Notes: generated from the letters alone by a model not told the origin. DNA of 64,000 nt from Magnetococcales bacterium (GCA_015234045.1 JADFWU010000011.1:17428-81427); one strand, 5' to 3'; shown: positions 1-9,153, numbered from the stretch's first letter. Made by a program: numbers and translations.

Positions 1-2549
1 TCAGCAGCGATTCCCACCGAATCACTCAGCGTGTTGGCCAATCTTCGCGTAGCTGTACCCAACTCAGTGGCTGCCTGTTGAATCGATTCACCACTCATCT
101 GAATCGCACCATGGAGACTGGCATTGTCAGTGCTCAACCGTTTTTGTGAGGCATGTAATGCCTCAGCATTCTGCATGCTGTTGTTGAGCATCGCCGATGC
201 GGAGTGGCTCATATCGTCCATCTGTTGGGAGAGTCGATCAACCAACCTGCCCATACGATCCTCAAAGTTGCCGGACGTTGACTGTGTACCGCTGGAGGCT
301 CTGCTGACATCTTTCATCAGGTCGGGAATCACTGACAGATGCCGCCCCATCGACTCCTGGGAGGATTTCATACTTTCAATGGATGAGTGCAAAGTCGAAA
401 ACGCCTGCAACATCTGATCGGTCATCTGTTGTGAGGCGTGATTGATGCCCTCAAGCATACGATCATTATTCGTAGTCAACTGTGACAGCGTTCTGCTCTG
501 ACTGTCTCCTTTGTTATCTGCCGCCAACTGTCCAGACAACTGGGTCATGAATCCATCAAACTTGGTCTCCATACGGGTATGGAAACTGTGTAATCCTTCC
601 GTAAGCTGATGGACCTGATTGGCAATATCGGGCGTTGAGACCCCCAATTGACGCATCTCCGCCAATATCGACCGAACACTCTCGGATAGCGCACTCATCA
701 CCGTATGGGAGTGCTGTACCTGATCGTTGAACCGGCTGCTGAACTGTCCCATGGTATCAGAGACAGAATCAGCCACAGAGGGGGTGTTATCGCTTTTCTT
801 CATCTGTGCCAACATGGCGCTCATGCTGTCCGCCATGTCGCTGATGGCAATGCGCGTCTGCGCCATCTGATCACTGATCTGACTGCCCAGATCCTGCATA
901 CCCGTTGTTGCCGCTGTCGATTCTGCACCTGAACTGCTCGCTGCTGTGGTCATGGTACCAACAGCCTGCATCAGTTTTTCGGCGGTTTGGCTCAGCCCAT
1001 TGGCAGCGTGTGTCATCTGTTCACCAGCGCTGCTGACCACCTGGCCCAACGCCTTGGTATCGGTTCCAATCTGGGACTGAGAGTTTTGTAGGGATTGAAT
1101 GAACTGTTCGGATTGATCGAGCGCCTGGAGGTTGCCTGCCTTGCTCTGCTGCATCTGCTCCACCATGTCATCCATGGCGATCATATTGTCGCCAAACAGG
1201 GCATGGAACTGTTCAAAACGCTCTACCAGTTTCTCAGTGGAGACCAATATCTGCGGCGTGGTATTGAGTAGTAAAATCAGTTCGTCATGACCACTCTTCA
1301 TTCCAGATACCACACCAGCCAAATCGGTTACCGACTGTTCTAAGCGGTCTCCCAGATCCGATGTCGATTTCTTGAACTGCTCTGATATGGATTGGGTACT
1401 GGCTGCAAGCCTGTCCCGATCCTGTTGCACCATGTCACTCAGTTGCTTCTGAGTGGTCTCCTGAGCGGTTTGCCAGGAGGCAGTAATCGTATTGGTCTGC
1501 CGCTTGAGTGTTTCATTGATGCTGGTCAATGACTCGCCAAAGGTGGATAAGTGCTTACCAATGACACTCTCAGCTGATGCCTCTTTGGCTGCTGGAACCA
1601 CAACAGCAGCGGTGTTCTCAATAGAACCCGCAGGTGCCAAAAGCTGAACCGCCTGTACCATCTGATCAATGGATTGTTGAAATCGGCCCTGACCAAGATA
1701 ACTGTTTTTCGCTTCAGATACGGACAACGCAATGGTGCTATTGAAGATTTTCATTTGATTGGTCTGCTGGCGAAGCTCTTTAAACAGCCTTTCCTGGTTC
1801 TTACTGATGTCGGAGAGCGCCGTCTCCTCAGCAGGCTTGAGATCCAATCGACCAGTTAAGTTTAAAACAAAGCGACGAATCTGAAAGGAGACCCCATACA
1901 GCCGTCGTTTCTCCAAAAGCGAAAAAATGATCGACATGCTGATGCCGCAGATGGAGGTAAGAAATGCCAGTGAGGCACCTCCCATAAGGTCTCCCAGAGC
2001 AGCGCGCATCTCTTCCGGACCAGCATTCATACCTTTTTGGGCCAGATGAATACCCGCAACCAGACCGATAAAGGTTCCCAAAATGCCCAAACCGGTCAGC
2101 AGGTTGGGTATTGAGTTGTAGAGCCGGATGTTGAGATGGTTGTAGAGCAGACTGCGATCATGGAAAAAATAACCAGGATCAGCAGTAGTCGTAATCGGTT
2201 TGGGTTTTTCCGGCGGGGTATAGTTGAGATTATTGACGAATGTCTTCCAAGGCCCCTTCAGAATTGTCAACCTGGAATCAGCCAAATCCCTGTTAAACAC
2301 ATCCCAATTGATCGCAAACAGATACTTTCTGCGGATTTCGTGATCATCCGCATCTATTTCTGACCAATCATGCTCCTCTGGCAGATTTTCGGTGCGTCTC
2401 AACAGGCGCAGCCCACCGTTAATATGCCGAAGAACCTTGTTTGTCCTAAGATAGAGCGACAGAAGTGTAGCAAAAAAAACCGCACTGATAATCAGGCAGA
2501 AAATCGCGACCCCTGTCATACTGGAAAAAAAATGCGCAAAGGCGGTCAA
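1..2549 (-). CDS. ZorA-like MotA/TolQ/ExbB proton-channel protein, C-terminal end outside window
   Basis: The reading frame is open from a TTG start at 2549 to the left window edge, giving at least 849 residues. The start is supported by AGGAGAGTCCG directly before it; no ATG near the N-terminus fits better. Membrane segments are predicted at about residues 11-33, 148-170 and 186-212. The second holds the sequence LTGLGILGTFIGL, typical of the MotA/TolQ/ExbB channel core. Everything after about residue 240 is a Gln/Ser/Met-rich, heptad-like region with no other domain visible, resembling the tails of ZorA proteins. By family knowledge such proteins form pentameric inner-membrane stators that use ion flow to move a partner. 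The partner (an OmpA/MotB-like protein) would be expected further left and is not in the window. It lies 63 bp downstream of the Hpt-like gene and in line with the mam operon. Identification as the channel superfamily is solid; the role is unknown. Confidence 0.8.
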   Translation of the reverse strand, partial: MTAFAHFFSSMTGVAIFCLIISAVFFATLLSLYLRTNKVLRHINGGLRLLRRTENLPEEHDWSEIDADDHEIRRKYLFAINWDVFNRDLADSRLTILKGPWKTFVNNLNYTPPEKPKPITTTADPGYFFHDRSLLYNHLNIRLYNSIPNLLTGLGILGTFIGLVAGIHLAQKGMNAGPEEMRAALGDLMGGASLAFLTSICGISMSIIFSLLEKRRLYGVSFQIRRFVLNLTGRLDLKPAEETALSDISKNQERLFKELRQQTNQMKIFNSTIALSVSEAKNSYLGQGRFQQSIDQMVQAVQLLAPAGSIENTAAVVVPAAKEASAESVIGKHLSTFGESLTSINETLKRQTNTITASWQTAQETTQKQLSDMVQQDRDRLAASTQSISEQFKKSTSDLGDRLEQSVTDLAGVVSGMKSGHDELILLLNTTPQILVSTEKLVERFEQFHALFGDNMIAMDDMVEQMQQSKAGNLQALDQSEQFIQSLQNSQSQIGTDTKALGQVVSSAGEQMTHAANGLSQTAEKLMQAVGTMTTAASSSGAESTAATTGMQDLGSQISDQMAQTRIAISDMADSMSAMLAQMKKSDNTPSVADSVSDTMGQFSSRFNDQVQHSHTVMSALSESVRSILAEMRQLGVSTPDIANQVHQLTEGLHSFHTRMETKFDGFMTQLSGQLAADNKGDSQSRTLSQLTTNNDRMLEGINHASQQMTDQMLQAFSTLHSSIESMKSSQESMGRHLSVIPDLMKDVSRASSGTQSTSGNFEDRMGRLVDRLSQQMDDMSHSASAMLNNSMQNAEALHASQKRLSTDNASLHGAIQMSGESIQQAATELGTATRRLANTLSDSVGIAA

Positions 2550-2612
2550 CGGACTCTCCTATGTATTCCATTCCTGTCGGCAAGAATCGCCAGGAAATTG
2601 TTTTGCAACTAT

Positions 2613-5549
2613 CTACAAATATTTCAGCATGGCCCTTACACGGGTTGAGGATAAATCCCGAATGGTCAGGATACCATCCTCTTGTATACGCAACACATGG
2701 CTGAAGGAGAACCACTTGTCACTCACGACAATGAAAGCCTGCCAAAACTCAGGCGGAATACGGGCTGTACCATCGGACCGGAACCAATACATATAGCCCT
2801 GGCCTGATTCGGTCTGAAAAAACAGCCGCACATCGGCGATATTATCCGCTGTCAAAGTAAATGTCGTGCCTGCAGCGGAAAAAGTTCTGTCAATAAAGGC
2901 GCTGATATCGACAATAAGGTTATTTTTTTCATCTGTGCGAATAGCAACGATTGGCGTTGGCCCATCTGAGTCACTCAAGCGATAAGGAACGCGCCAAAGG
3001 CGGTTATAGTGTTTGAATTGATTGTTATAGGTCGCCAATATTTCTTCAGGCGTTTTCTTTGCTTCAGCAAACTGATCCGTACTCTGCGCTTCGGGATCAC
3101 TGCCCCCGGTTTGCCTATCGGTAAGAAAGGATTCTGTTCGCTGCACATCACCCCGTAATTCGGTCTGCTCTGCCGTGTCTATCAGGGCAATCCTATCATC
3201 CACATGTTCCTGTTCAACCTGTACAGTTTGAGGTGCTGCATTTTCAGCAGAAAGTTGCAAAGCCGTAGCAGCATCCCCTGATCCTGAAGCGTGCTCCGAC
3301 GCAAAACCTGGTTCTTGAAGCTGTTCATAGGGCGCGACAAGAGTTGACTCTCCGGCGGTCAGCGTTGAGGATTCATCGGCAAATATCGCCTCAACTTCCG
3401 CTGGCGTCTGTCCCATTGATGCTTCAATAGCTGACTGAAGATCATCCGCCACCGCTTGGCTGTCAACTATCGACTGAGTGTCATTAACAGCGGCATCAGT
3501 TACATCAACTGAGAGATCATCATCTGGAGACAACAGGGCAACCTGAGGCTGCTCCGAGTCAGGTTCAGTATCCGCCGAAGGCTTTTGTATCGCCTTGTTA
3601 TTGGACGGTTTCTGAACTACGGCATCAACCTGCTTGGCAGTGATACCTGATTTGGATACGGCAGGTCTGTTTTTACCCACTGCATCAGGCGTGTTGAGCA
3701 CAACCAGCGGCTCAGTGCTTTGCCCTCGGTCAATGAAATTGCTGATCGTATCACCATAAAACCAGATCAGGCCCACCAGTCCTGCTGCAATCGCACCGAA
3801 GGAGAACCATCCCACCATATTTCGTTTTGGACGGTATTCTTCATCGTAGAGACTCTCAGGCTCAGCCGCACGCTCATCCTGTTCCATCTCCTGTTCAGGC
3901 ACATTCCACATTTCCGCCGACGGATATAACTCTTCGACATGCCTGTCATCCAGTGACAGATGCTTGTCCAACAGCGGATAGGTCAGTTCCGATGAAACAA
4001 GGATATAGATGCGATCATCCGGGTATGACGACCAGTCCAGCTGCGCCAAACCTTCAGGTCGGGTATCCATGATGGCTGCAACCGGATCAAGCAGCTCACA
4101 CACATAGTTGTAGTGCACTTTCCGATTGATGGGATCGTTTGGCAGGATAATCTCAATGGAGAAAAACTGCAGATCACGCGCAGCAGCATTCTGAACTGTA
4201 CCAGGATAGTTGCTCAGATCAAAGATCTGCCTTGCCGCCCCTGTTTCTGATCTGCTGGACGCCCCCTCATCAGGCTTCTGACGGAATTGAGAGTCCTGTT
4301 CATCTTCAACGGGTTGTAGGATGTTTTCAATGCCTGCCACTGATCGCTGAACATCGAACGTATTAATCGAGCCTACATTGCCAAACAACGCAATAAGATC
4401 GTCAAACCCACCCTGTAGTGCGGATACCACTTTTAAATTCAATGGAATCGACTTATCTACTACAGAATCAATCAGTTGTTCCATTACCAGAGAGAGGCTG
4501 AGCGCATTGACAAGGTTAAAATGTTCGGAAGAGCCCCGTACAGCGCGCACCTGTTGGAGAATAAGATTGAACTCAATCAAATTCAGCGGCGCTTCAACCT
4601 CTACCTGATCCAGATGGGTGCGTCCACGCTCCAAATGTTTCAGTGCTTCCAATGTCACCTGATAAAGTTGTTTTCCGTCATTCTCATCCTCATTTTGGTC
4701 AGAGACGTCCATGGCAGGAACATCATCTGGTGGCGTTTGCACCTCAGATAAAGTCTCCTGCATCTCTTCCGTAACCGGGATGGCAACGATCCACGCATCC
4801 GGCAGTTGTGACAACGATACCAACAACTCTTTCTGAAGCAGTGAAGTAAACAGCAGATGAATCGGCGCATCCGAATCAGTGTCAAGCGTCAACCCTTCCT
4901 CAATGGGAGGAGTGGTATCAACGATGGTACCCACCGACATCAGGATATCGATCAAATCCCTCAGCGACTCGAACTGTTCCTCTCCTAAAATGGAGGGATG
5001 GATTGCAATGGCGTAGATCGCCCGATTCTGCTGCACAGCCCGTGCGACTATTTCTGGATAATGGCTCAGATCAAAAGGGATAGATCCAGTACTGGCTGCA
5101 CTATAAGCGGGTGGAGCATCATCCACTTCTGGAGACTCGACAGCGGAAAGAGCAGTCATAGCATCCTGCACATCAATGCTATCACTCACTGAAACATCCT
5201 CAAACAACTGCTGCAATGCTTCAAAGCCGATCAGCAGGCGATCAATCAATGATTGTGAAAAAATCAGTTGATCGTTTTCGACCTGCTCAAGCAACCGCTC
5301 CATCATGCGGGTCACACGAACGATATTGGTAAAATTAAAGAGCTCCGCAGAACCACGAATACTACGAACGCCGTGCAGCAATGGATGAATCGAACTGATA
5401 TCAACCTCATCCTCTTGGGGCACAACGAATTGCAGGCGTTGCAGGCAGTTGTCCAAAGAAGCGGTTGCCTCTTTGATAAAGAAGTCCAACTGCGTTGAGG
5501 TGGATTTTGAGACAAAACTATTTCTTTTTACGTCATCTGTTATAGACAT
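2613..5549 (-). CDS. Membrane protein with two degenerate Hpt-like domains
   Basis: About 978 residues. I chose ATG at 5549 because AAGGTGG sits 8 nt upstream; a TTG 27 nt earlier has no such site. Two CheA-like helical segments contain RSIRGSAELF (near residue 62) and RAVRGSSEHF (near residue 340). In true Hpt domains this place reads H-x-[ILV]-K-G-[SA]; here the phosphorylatable His is Arg in both copies. Each is followed by a segment like the inter-Hpt regions of large CheA/ChpA proteins (YPE/YPG, then a DP/LL-type strand). One membrane helix around residue 590-610 separates this cytoplasmic half from an acidic linker and a unique C-terminal domain of about 130 residues that should be periplasmic or intraluminal. 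It has no kinase or receiver part. It may be a phosphorylation-dead scaffold coupling the neighbouring receiver and STAS proteins to the ZorA-like channel; that is inference. Confidence 0.7.
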   Translation of the reverse strand: MSITDDVKRNSFVSKSTSTQLDFFIKEATASLDNCLQRLQFVVPQEDEVDISSIHPLLHGVRSIRGSAELFNFTNIVRVTRMMERLLEQVENDQLIFSQSLIDRLLIGFEALQQLFEDVSVSDSIDVQDAMTALSAVESPEVDDAPPAYSAASTGSIPFDLSHYPEIVARAVQQNRAIYAIAIHPSILGEEQFESLRDLIDILMSVGTIVDTTPPIEEGLTLDTDSDAPIHLLFTSLLQKELLVSLSQLPDAWIVAIPVTEEMQETLSEVQTPPDDVPAMDVSDQNEDENDGKQLYQVTLEALKHLERGRTHLDQVEVEAPLNLIEFNLILQQVRAVRGSSEHFNLVNALSLSLVMEQLIDSVVDKSIPLNLKVVSALQGGFDDLIALFGNVGSINTFDVQRSVAGIENILQPVEDEQDSQFRQKPDEGASSRSETGAARQIFDLSNYPGTVQNAAARDLQFFSIEIILPNDPINRKVHYNYVCELLDPVAAIMDTRPEGLAQLDWSSYPDDRIYILVSSELTYPLLDKHLSLDDRHVEELYPSAEMWNVPEQEMEQDERAAEPESLYDEEYRPKRNMVGWFSFGAIAAGLVGLIWFYGDTISNFIDRGQSTEPLVVLNTPDAVGKNRPAVSKSGITAKQVDAVVQKPSNNKAIQKPSADTEPDSEQPQVALLSPDDDLSVDVTDAAVNDTQSIVDSQAVADDLQSAIEASMGQTPAEVEAIFADESSTLTAGESTLVAPYEQLQEPGFASEHASGSGDAATALQLSAENAAPQTVQVEQEHVDDRIALIDTAEQTELRGDVQRTESFLTDRQTGGSDPEAQSTDQFAEAKKTPEEILATYNNQFKHYNRLWRVPYRLSDSDGPTPIVAIRTDEKNNLIVDISAFIDRTFSAAGTTFTLTADNIADVRLFFQTESGQGYMYWFRSDGTARIPPEFWQAFIVVSDKWFSFSHVLRIQEDGILTIRDLSSTRVRAMLKYL

Positions 5550-5620
5550 AATCAAATCCACCTTGAAAAACGTCAACGACTCCCCGATGATGACGACCTG
5601 AAATCATTCTTATATGAACA

Positions 5621-6562
5621 TCAGGAAAAATCGAGAAGCCGGCCTAATTTCACTTTTGCAAAAAGTTGTCTTACTCTACTGTTACTGTTAATGACTTTGA
5701 TGCGGCTCTTGTCGGTTCCATTGTGTCGAACCAACATCAGAATCGTCCCCAGTTCAGGCCGCTCAAGATGCTGAAGATTGGCAAAATCAAGTAAATAGTG
5801 CGTGTTTTCAGGACGATGCCGGTAAGCTGCAATGAACGCTTCACGACAGCTGGCATCAAACACCCCATTTACCCGAATGACAACCTGATCCTGCCCATCA
5901 TCGCGCTTCTCTTCTTCAACTTGAACTGTAATATTGGTATCAGTCAGCGTTTCGTAGTGCATATCCAGCTTAACAGCCGTCTGATCAATATGACTGTCTT
6001 GCACGGCTGTCTGTATTGCATTGTTGAAATTTACCAGTTTAATATCGCTTTTTTTTCCTTTGTTATGATCCGCCATCATCAACAACATACCGATACCTGA
6101 GGGGGTAATATCGGTTGCATTATGGAAGTCCAATAGATATTTAGTACCGGGTTTGTTGTTTCGATAGGCATCAACAAAATCGATCAGACAGTTCGCGTTG
6201 ACATGCCCTTTAAAATTGATTTTTATTCCATCTTCAAGGGGATGTATGTACTCAATACCGTTATTGATATGATAGGCGATACCTTTAAGCACGCTCTCTT
6301 TTTCCATGGAAATCACCGCAATACCATGGTTTTCCACACGTACTACCTTGGCCTTTTCCTGAATAAGAATATCGTCATGTTCCAACCGCAACAGCCCCTC
6401 CGCACCCTCATCCACCAAGCACGGTTTCTCCAAAATGATGAAAATGGAGTTGATACTGATCTCCTGGGCAATGCCGACACACCAGTTGAATTTGACTGGC
6501 ACACCACAATAATGGCGCTCCATTAATCGTGGTGCTATTGAAGATGTGGAGGTGGTGGTCAT
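5621..6562 (-). CDS. Tandem STAS-domain protein (anti-sigma antagonist-like)
   Basis: 313 residues; start ATG has AAGGAACC upstream. The first 105 residues form a beta-rich domain of PilZ-like appearance, although the RxxxR and D/NxSxxG motifs of c-di-GMP binders are not evident. Two STAS domains follow, at about 108-200 and 215-313. The first keeps the serine of the conserved loop (DITPSGIGMLL), the site phosphorylated in SpoIIAA-type proteins. The second has RPELG at the same place and so lacks it. By family knowledge STAS proteins act as phospho-switches that sequester partner kinases or anti-sigma factors; no such kinase is visible here. The gene sits between a receiver gene (20 bp gap) and the Hpt-like membrane protein, in line with the mam operon, which suggests a signalling role for that unit. 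Confidence 0.75.
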   Translation of the reverse strand: MTTTSTSSIAPRLMERHYCGVPVKFNWCVGIAQEISINSIFIILEKPCLVDEGAEGLLRLEHDDILIQEKAKVVRVENHGIAVISMEKESVLKGIAYHINNGIEYIHPLEDGIKINFKGHVNANCLIDFVDAYRNNKPGTKYLLDFHNATDITPSGIGMLLMMADHNKGKKSDIKLVNFNNAIQTAVQDSHIDQTAVKLDMHYETLTDTNITVQVEEEKRDDGQDQVVIRVNGVFDASCREAFIAAYRHRPENTHYLLDFANLQHLERPELGTILMLVRHNGTDKSRIKVINSNSRVRQLFAKVKLGRLLDFS

Positions 6563-6582
6563 AATGATGGTTCCTTTATCTG

Positions 6583-6990
6583 TTACCCTTCATCCTCTTC
6601 AACCAATCCATGTTCCAACAACTTATCCAGAAGCATCTGCCTGGTAATCGGCTTGGTCAGATAGTCAGCAGCACCGCCTTTGAAAAAGGACTGCATTGCC
6701 TGAATGGATGAATCCATTCCAGTCACCATGATGATCATGCACGGCTTTTGATCTGGTGCCAGCTCACTCTCAATGGCACGCATCCGCTGAACTGCCTTCT
6801 GGCCATCCATAACCGGCATGACGATATCCATTAGGACCAGATCGTAGGGTTCACCATCTTCCAGGTCGGCTTCAAACAGCTCCAACGCTGCTTTGCCATC
6901 ATTAACCATGTCACAGTCTGCATACGGTCGCAGAATATCGCGCAACAGTTTACGGTTGTTGAAATTATCGTCAGCAATCAAGACCTTCAT
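6583..6990 (-). CDS. CheY-like single-domain response regulator
   Basis: 135 residues consisting only of a receiver domain. The acidic pocket (ADD near residues 6-8), the phospho-acceptor Asp in LVLMDIVMP, the conserved Thr in VTG and the Lys in LTKPIT are all present, so it should be phosphorylatable. The start is marked by an excellent ribosome site, GGAGG, 6 nt before ATG. There is no output domain, so it must act by binding another protein. The adjoining STAS protein, Hpt-like membrane protein and channel are the obvious partners. No histidine kinase is encoded nearby on this strand. Confidence 0.92.
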   Translation of the reverse strand: MKVLIADDNFNNRKLLRDILRPYADCDMVNDGKAALELFEADLEDGEPYDLVLMDIVMPVMDGQKAVQRMRAIESELAPDQKPCMIIMVTGMDSSIQAMQSFFKGGAADYLTKPITRQMLLDKLLEHGLVEEDEG

Positions 6991-7076
6991 ATACTACCTC
7001 CGCACTGCCCCCCAGGCAGAGAAAGTTACCGAATAAACTGGAAGATCTGTTTTGGGTACTCTAAACAGATTCTCAG

Positions 7077-7661
7077 TTAAGTATTGCTACCCTGCCCCTT
7101 CTTTGCACTCTTCTGCTTCTCTTCAAGGCTTTCAATCGAGTGAGATAATCCATAAGCTATAAAGAACGGAATTTTATAAGCACGATGTCCGACCCTGATC
7201 AACAGGGATCCACGGCAGCTCTCCTGTTTCCAAATGACTTTGTACAGAATGAATTTTCCAGGTTCTGCTGAAAAAGTGATTTTGACCCGCCGCGCAATCT
7301 GGCTGCCAAATTCTACGCCCCGGTTTTTTCCCAACTCTTTCTGAATAAAGCCTTCAAGAATCGGCCACCAATTCGCCTTGGAAAGCTTGGAGGTCTGTTC
7401 CGTCTGCCCCAACCGCAACTGCACCGTTGCCGTTCTGGCAAACTCATGCTCGCTGATCAGGGTATTACTACCAAAACGGTTGTCCAGCGGCACCTCTTCT
7501 GTGGACAAGACGATCGGTGGCTCAGGATGAATGGTCTCCCGAATAAACTCAATAGAGGGCGCCTTGCTTGACTTATCATGGATAAATCGCTTGTGGAAAA
7601 GCTTCTTTCCAACAAATATCCCGGTAAGTGCCGCAACGCCAAATGTCACAAATGGAAGCAT
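7077..7661 (-). CDS. Membrane-anchored protein of unknown function, downstream of mamT
   Basis: 194 residues; ATG preceded by AGGGGC. An N-terminal membrane helix spans about residues 4-20, followed by a basic stretch (KKLFHKRFIHDKSSK), so the rest is probably cytoplasmic. The body is a mixed alpha/beta domain with a 'GVEFGSQIARRVKITFSAEPGKF' style beta region (about 110-150), which I do not recognise as a named family. It follows the coiled-coil gene at 7759-8622 in the same direction and precedes the receiver gene, so co-expression with the magnetosome operon is likely. No catalytic motif or heme-binding motif is visible. It is unlike MamU, which is a diacylglycerol-kinase-type protein and follows mamT in Magnetospirillum. 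Confidence 0.6.
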   Translation of the reverse strand: MLPFVTFGVAALTGIFVGKKLFHKRFIHDKSSKAPSIEFIRETIHPEPPIVLSTEEVPLDNRFGSNTLISEHEFARTATVQLRLGQTEQTSKLSKANWWPILEGFIQKELGKNRGVEFGSQIARRVKITFSAEPGKFILYKVIWKQESCRGSLLIRVGHRAYKIPFFIAYGLSHSIESLEEKQKSAKKGQGSNT

Positions 7662-7758
7662 CTGTTGCCCCTATTCCCGTCTATTCCAAGTGATACCGAT
7701 ATCCCTACGTTGAATGTGATCCTTATACCCCTATTTTGGCTATTGATACTGCTGTCGA

Positions 7759-8622
7759 TCAACCTGTTCCATCTTTTTGGATTCTCTCGTTATATACCGA
7801 CACCATCTGTTCCAAAATTTGAGGTAGATCAGCACTTAAGCGGAAGATCATGTCGTGAGCCTGGATCATATTGTCCAGGTTGCCCTTGAAAATTTCACCA
7901 ATCTTCTGGAACGGCACGGCAATGATCTTCAACTCCTGATGGGTCTTATCAAAGGACTTCTCAAAGTCCTTTATTTCAGTACCGATATTGACCAAGGTTT
8001 CATAGATCATCTGGTCGCTGGGTGGCTCTTCTGTATCAAGCAGTGCGCTCAACCGACTGATAGAGGTGGTTTTCAACTTCTCAGCCGCCAACCCTTCCTC
8101 TTCGATTGTCTTGATCAGCGGTTCCAGGTAGATCACCAGGCGCGGATCAATCCGTTTTTTTAACTCTTCAATCAGAGTACTTTGATCAGAGGACATTTTG
8201 ACCAGAACATCAGCCGGAATGGCATCACCACTTCCGGTAACAGCAGCTATGCCATCGTCTTCACCCGTTATCGGCTCAGCATTACCGGTCAGACGCGTGT
8301 GCATGATCGCGGTCAGTTTTTCAATATTCTTCAGACGCGCATCCAGTGCCTGAACGGTAGCATCCCCGCTGCTGCCAGCCAGTGCCCCACCCGCACCTAT
8401 GGCCGGAGATTTGCCTGTCTGATCAACCATGGTACCAGATGAGGCGGAGATTTGTTGAGCAATCCGCTCCATACGATCAAGTTTTGCGTCCAATTCCTGA
8501 AAACGCTGAGTCGAGGCCACATGCAATTCGACAATCTTGCCAATCAATCCCTCCATCACATTAATTCTGTTTTGGAAAGATGCTTCGCAGAATCCTTCTT
8601 GAATTCCTTTTTTCAGAGCCAT
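7759..8622 (-). CDS. Coiled-coil protein of unknown function, directly after mamT
   Basis: 287 residues; ATG with GGGAGAG upstream, 18 bp after the mamT stop. There is no signal peptide or membrane helix. A helical segment at about 18-60 with heptad spacing is followed by a Gly/Ala/Ser linker (about 63-95). A second long helical region then runs to the end and is rich in KLK/EEL/LEK heptads. I recognise no domain. The composition suggests an oligomeric cytoplasmic scaffold. Its position right behind mamT, with normal operon spacing, argues for a magnetosome-linked role, perhaps bridging the magnetosome genes and the signalling genes further downstream; this is inference only. Confidence 0.6.
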   Translation of the reverse strand: MALKKGIQEGFCEASFQNRINVMEGLIGKIVELHVASTQRFQELDAKLDRMERIAQQISASSGTMVDQTGKSPAIGAGGALAGSSGDATVQALDARLKNIEKLTAIMHTRLTGNAEPITGEDDGIAAVTGSGDAIPADVLVKMSSDQSTLIEELKKRIDPRLVIYLEPLIKTIEEEGLAAEKLKTTSISRLSALLDTEEPPSDQMIYETLVNIGTEIKDFEKSFDKTHQELKIIAVPFQKIGEIFKGNLDNMIQAHDMIFRLSADLPQILEQMVSVYNERIQKDGTG

Positions 8623-8640
8623 TGTGTCTCTCCCAAAAAC

Positions 8641-9147
8641 CTATTTGGTTTGAACCTGCACCAAAACATCATGACATTTGATACAGCGCCCTGATGCCGG
8701 ATGAGGCCGTGCTGAATCCGGCAGAATAGGCGGGCCAAATTTGGTAATCTCTTTTGACGCCCTCTCCCAGACTTTGGCAACCGGTGTTGCTGGTTGACTA
8801 CCGGCTGGAGCACCGCCTCGAATCAGATGACATTTGGTGCACGGCCCCCAATAGGGATGCGGCATTTTGGCACCCGGATTGATGCGCGGAATGCGTTTGA
8901 TCAACACCTTCGTCAACCGTCGTGGCTTAATGGCATCCTGAATCGGTGCCTGCAACGACGGTTGGGTCGGCTTGGGCAGTATCCCCAGAATTTCACCCCG
9001 CATTTGACGGCTCGGTCCACCCAATCCCAAACTATCTATGGACTTCTTTAAAGTCCCTTCGCTCATCAGTAACAGTCCGATTACGATAATCAGGGCAATC
9101 AGGCCCAACAAGGGCCAAATAGGGGGTCTGCCTTGGGGGTCATCCAT
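8641..9147 (-). CDS. mamT: MamT, magnetosome membrane protein with two magnetochrome heme motifs
   Basis: 168 residues. An N-terminal membrane helix spans about 11-29. Two magnetochrome motifs follow: HPYWGPCTKCH (CxxCH at 103-107) and HPASGRCIKCH (155-159), each with the His-Pro a few residues before the Cys pair that is characteristic of MamE/P/T/X. The heme part should sit in the periplasm or magnetosome lumen. By family knowledge MamT is a c-type cytochrome thought to tune the Fe(II)/Fe(III) balance during magnetite growth. The start lies 6 bp after the mamS stop, as in the canonical mamB-mamS-mamT order. Length matches other MamT proteins. Confidence 0.93.
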   Translation of the reverse strand: MDDPQGRPPIWPLLGLIALIIVIGLLLMSEGTLKKSIDSLGLGGPSRQMRGEILGILPKPTQPSLQAPIQDAIKPRRLTKVLIKRIPRINPGAKMPHPYWGPCTKCHLIRGGAPAGSQPATPVAKVWERASKEITKFGPPILPDSARPHPASGRCIKCHDVLVQVQTK

Positions 9148-9153
9148 GGATGA

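Noticed and set aside
1-2549. Considered a chemotaxis receptor because of the Ser/Met/Gln-rich coiled tail
   Set aside because: No HAMP or the conserved hairpin tip is present and the N-terminal helices carry the MotA/TolQ/ExbB core signature.
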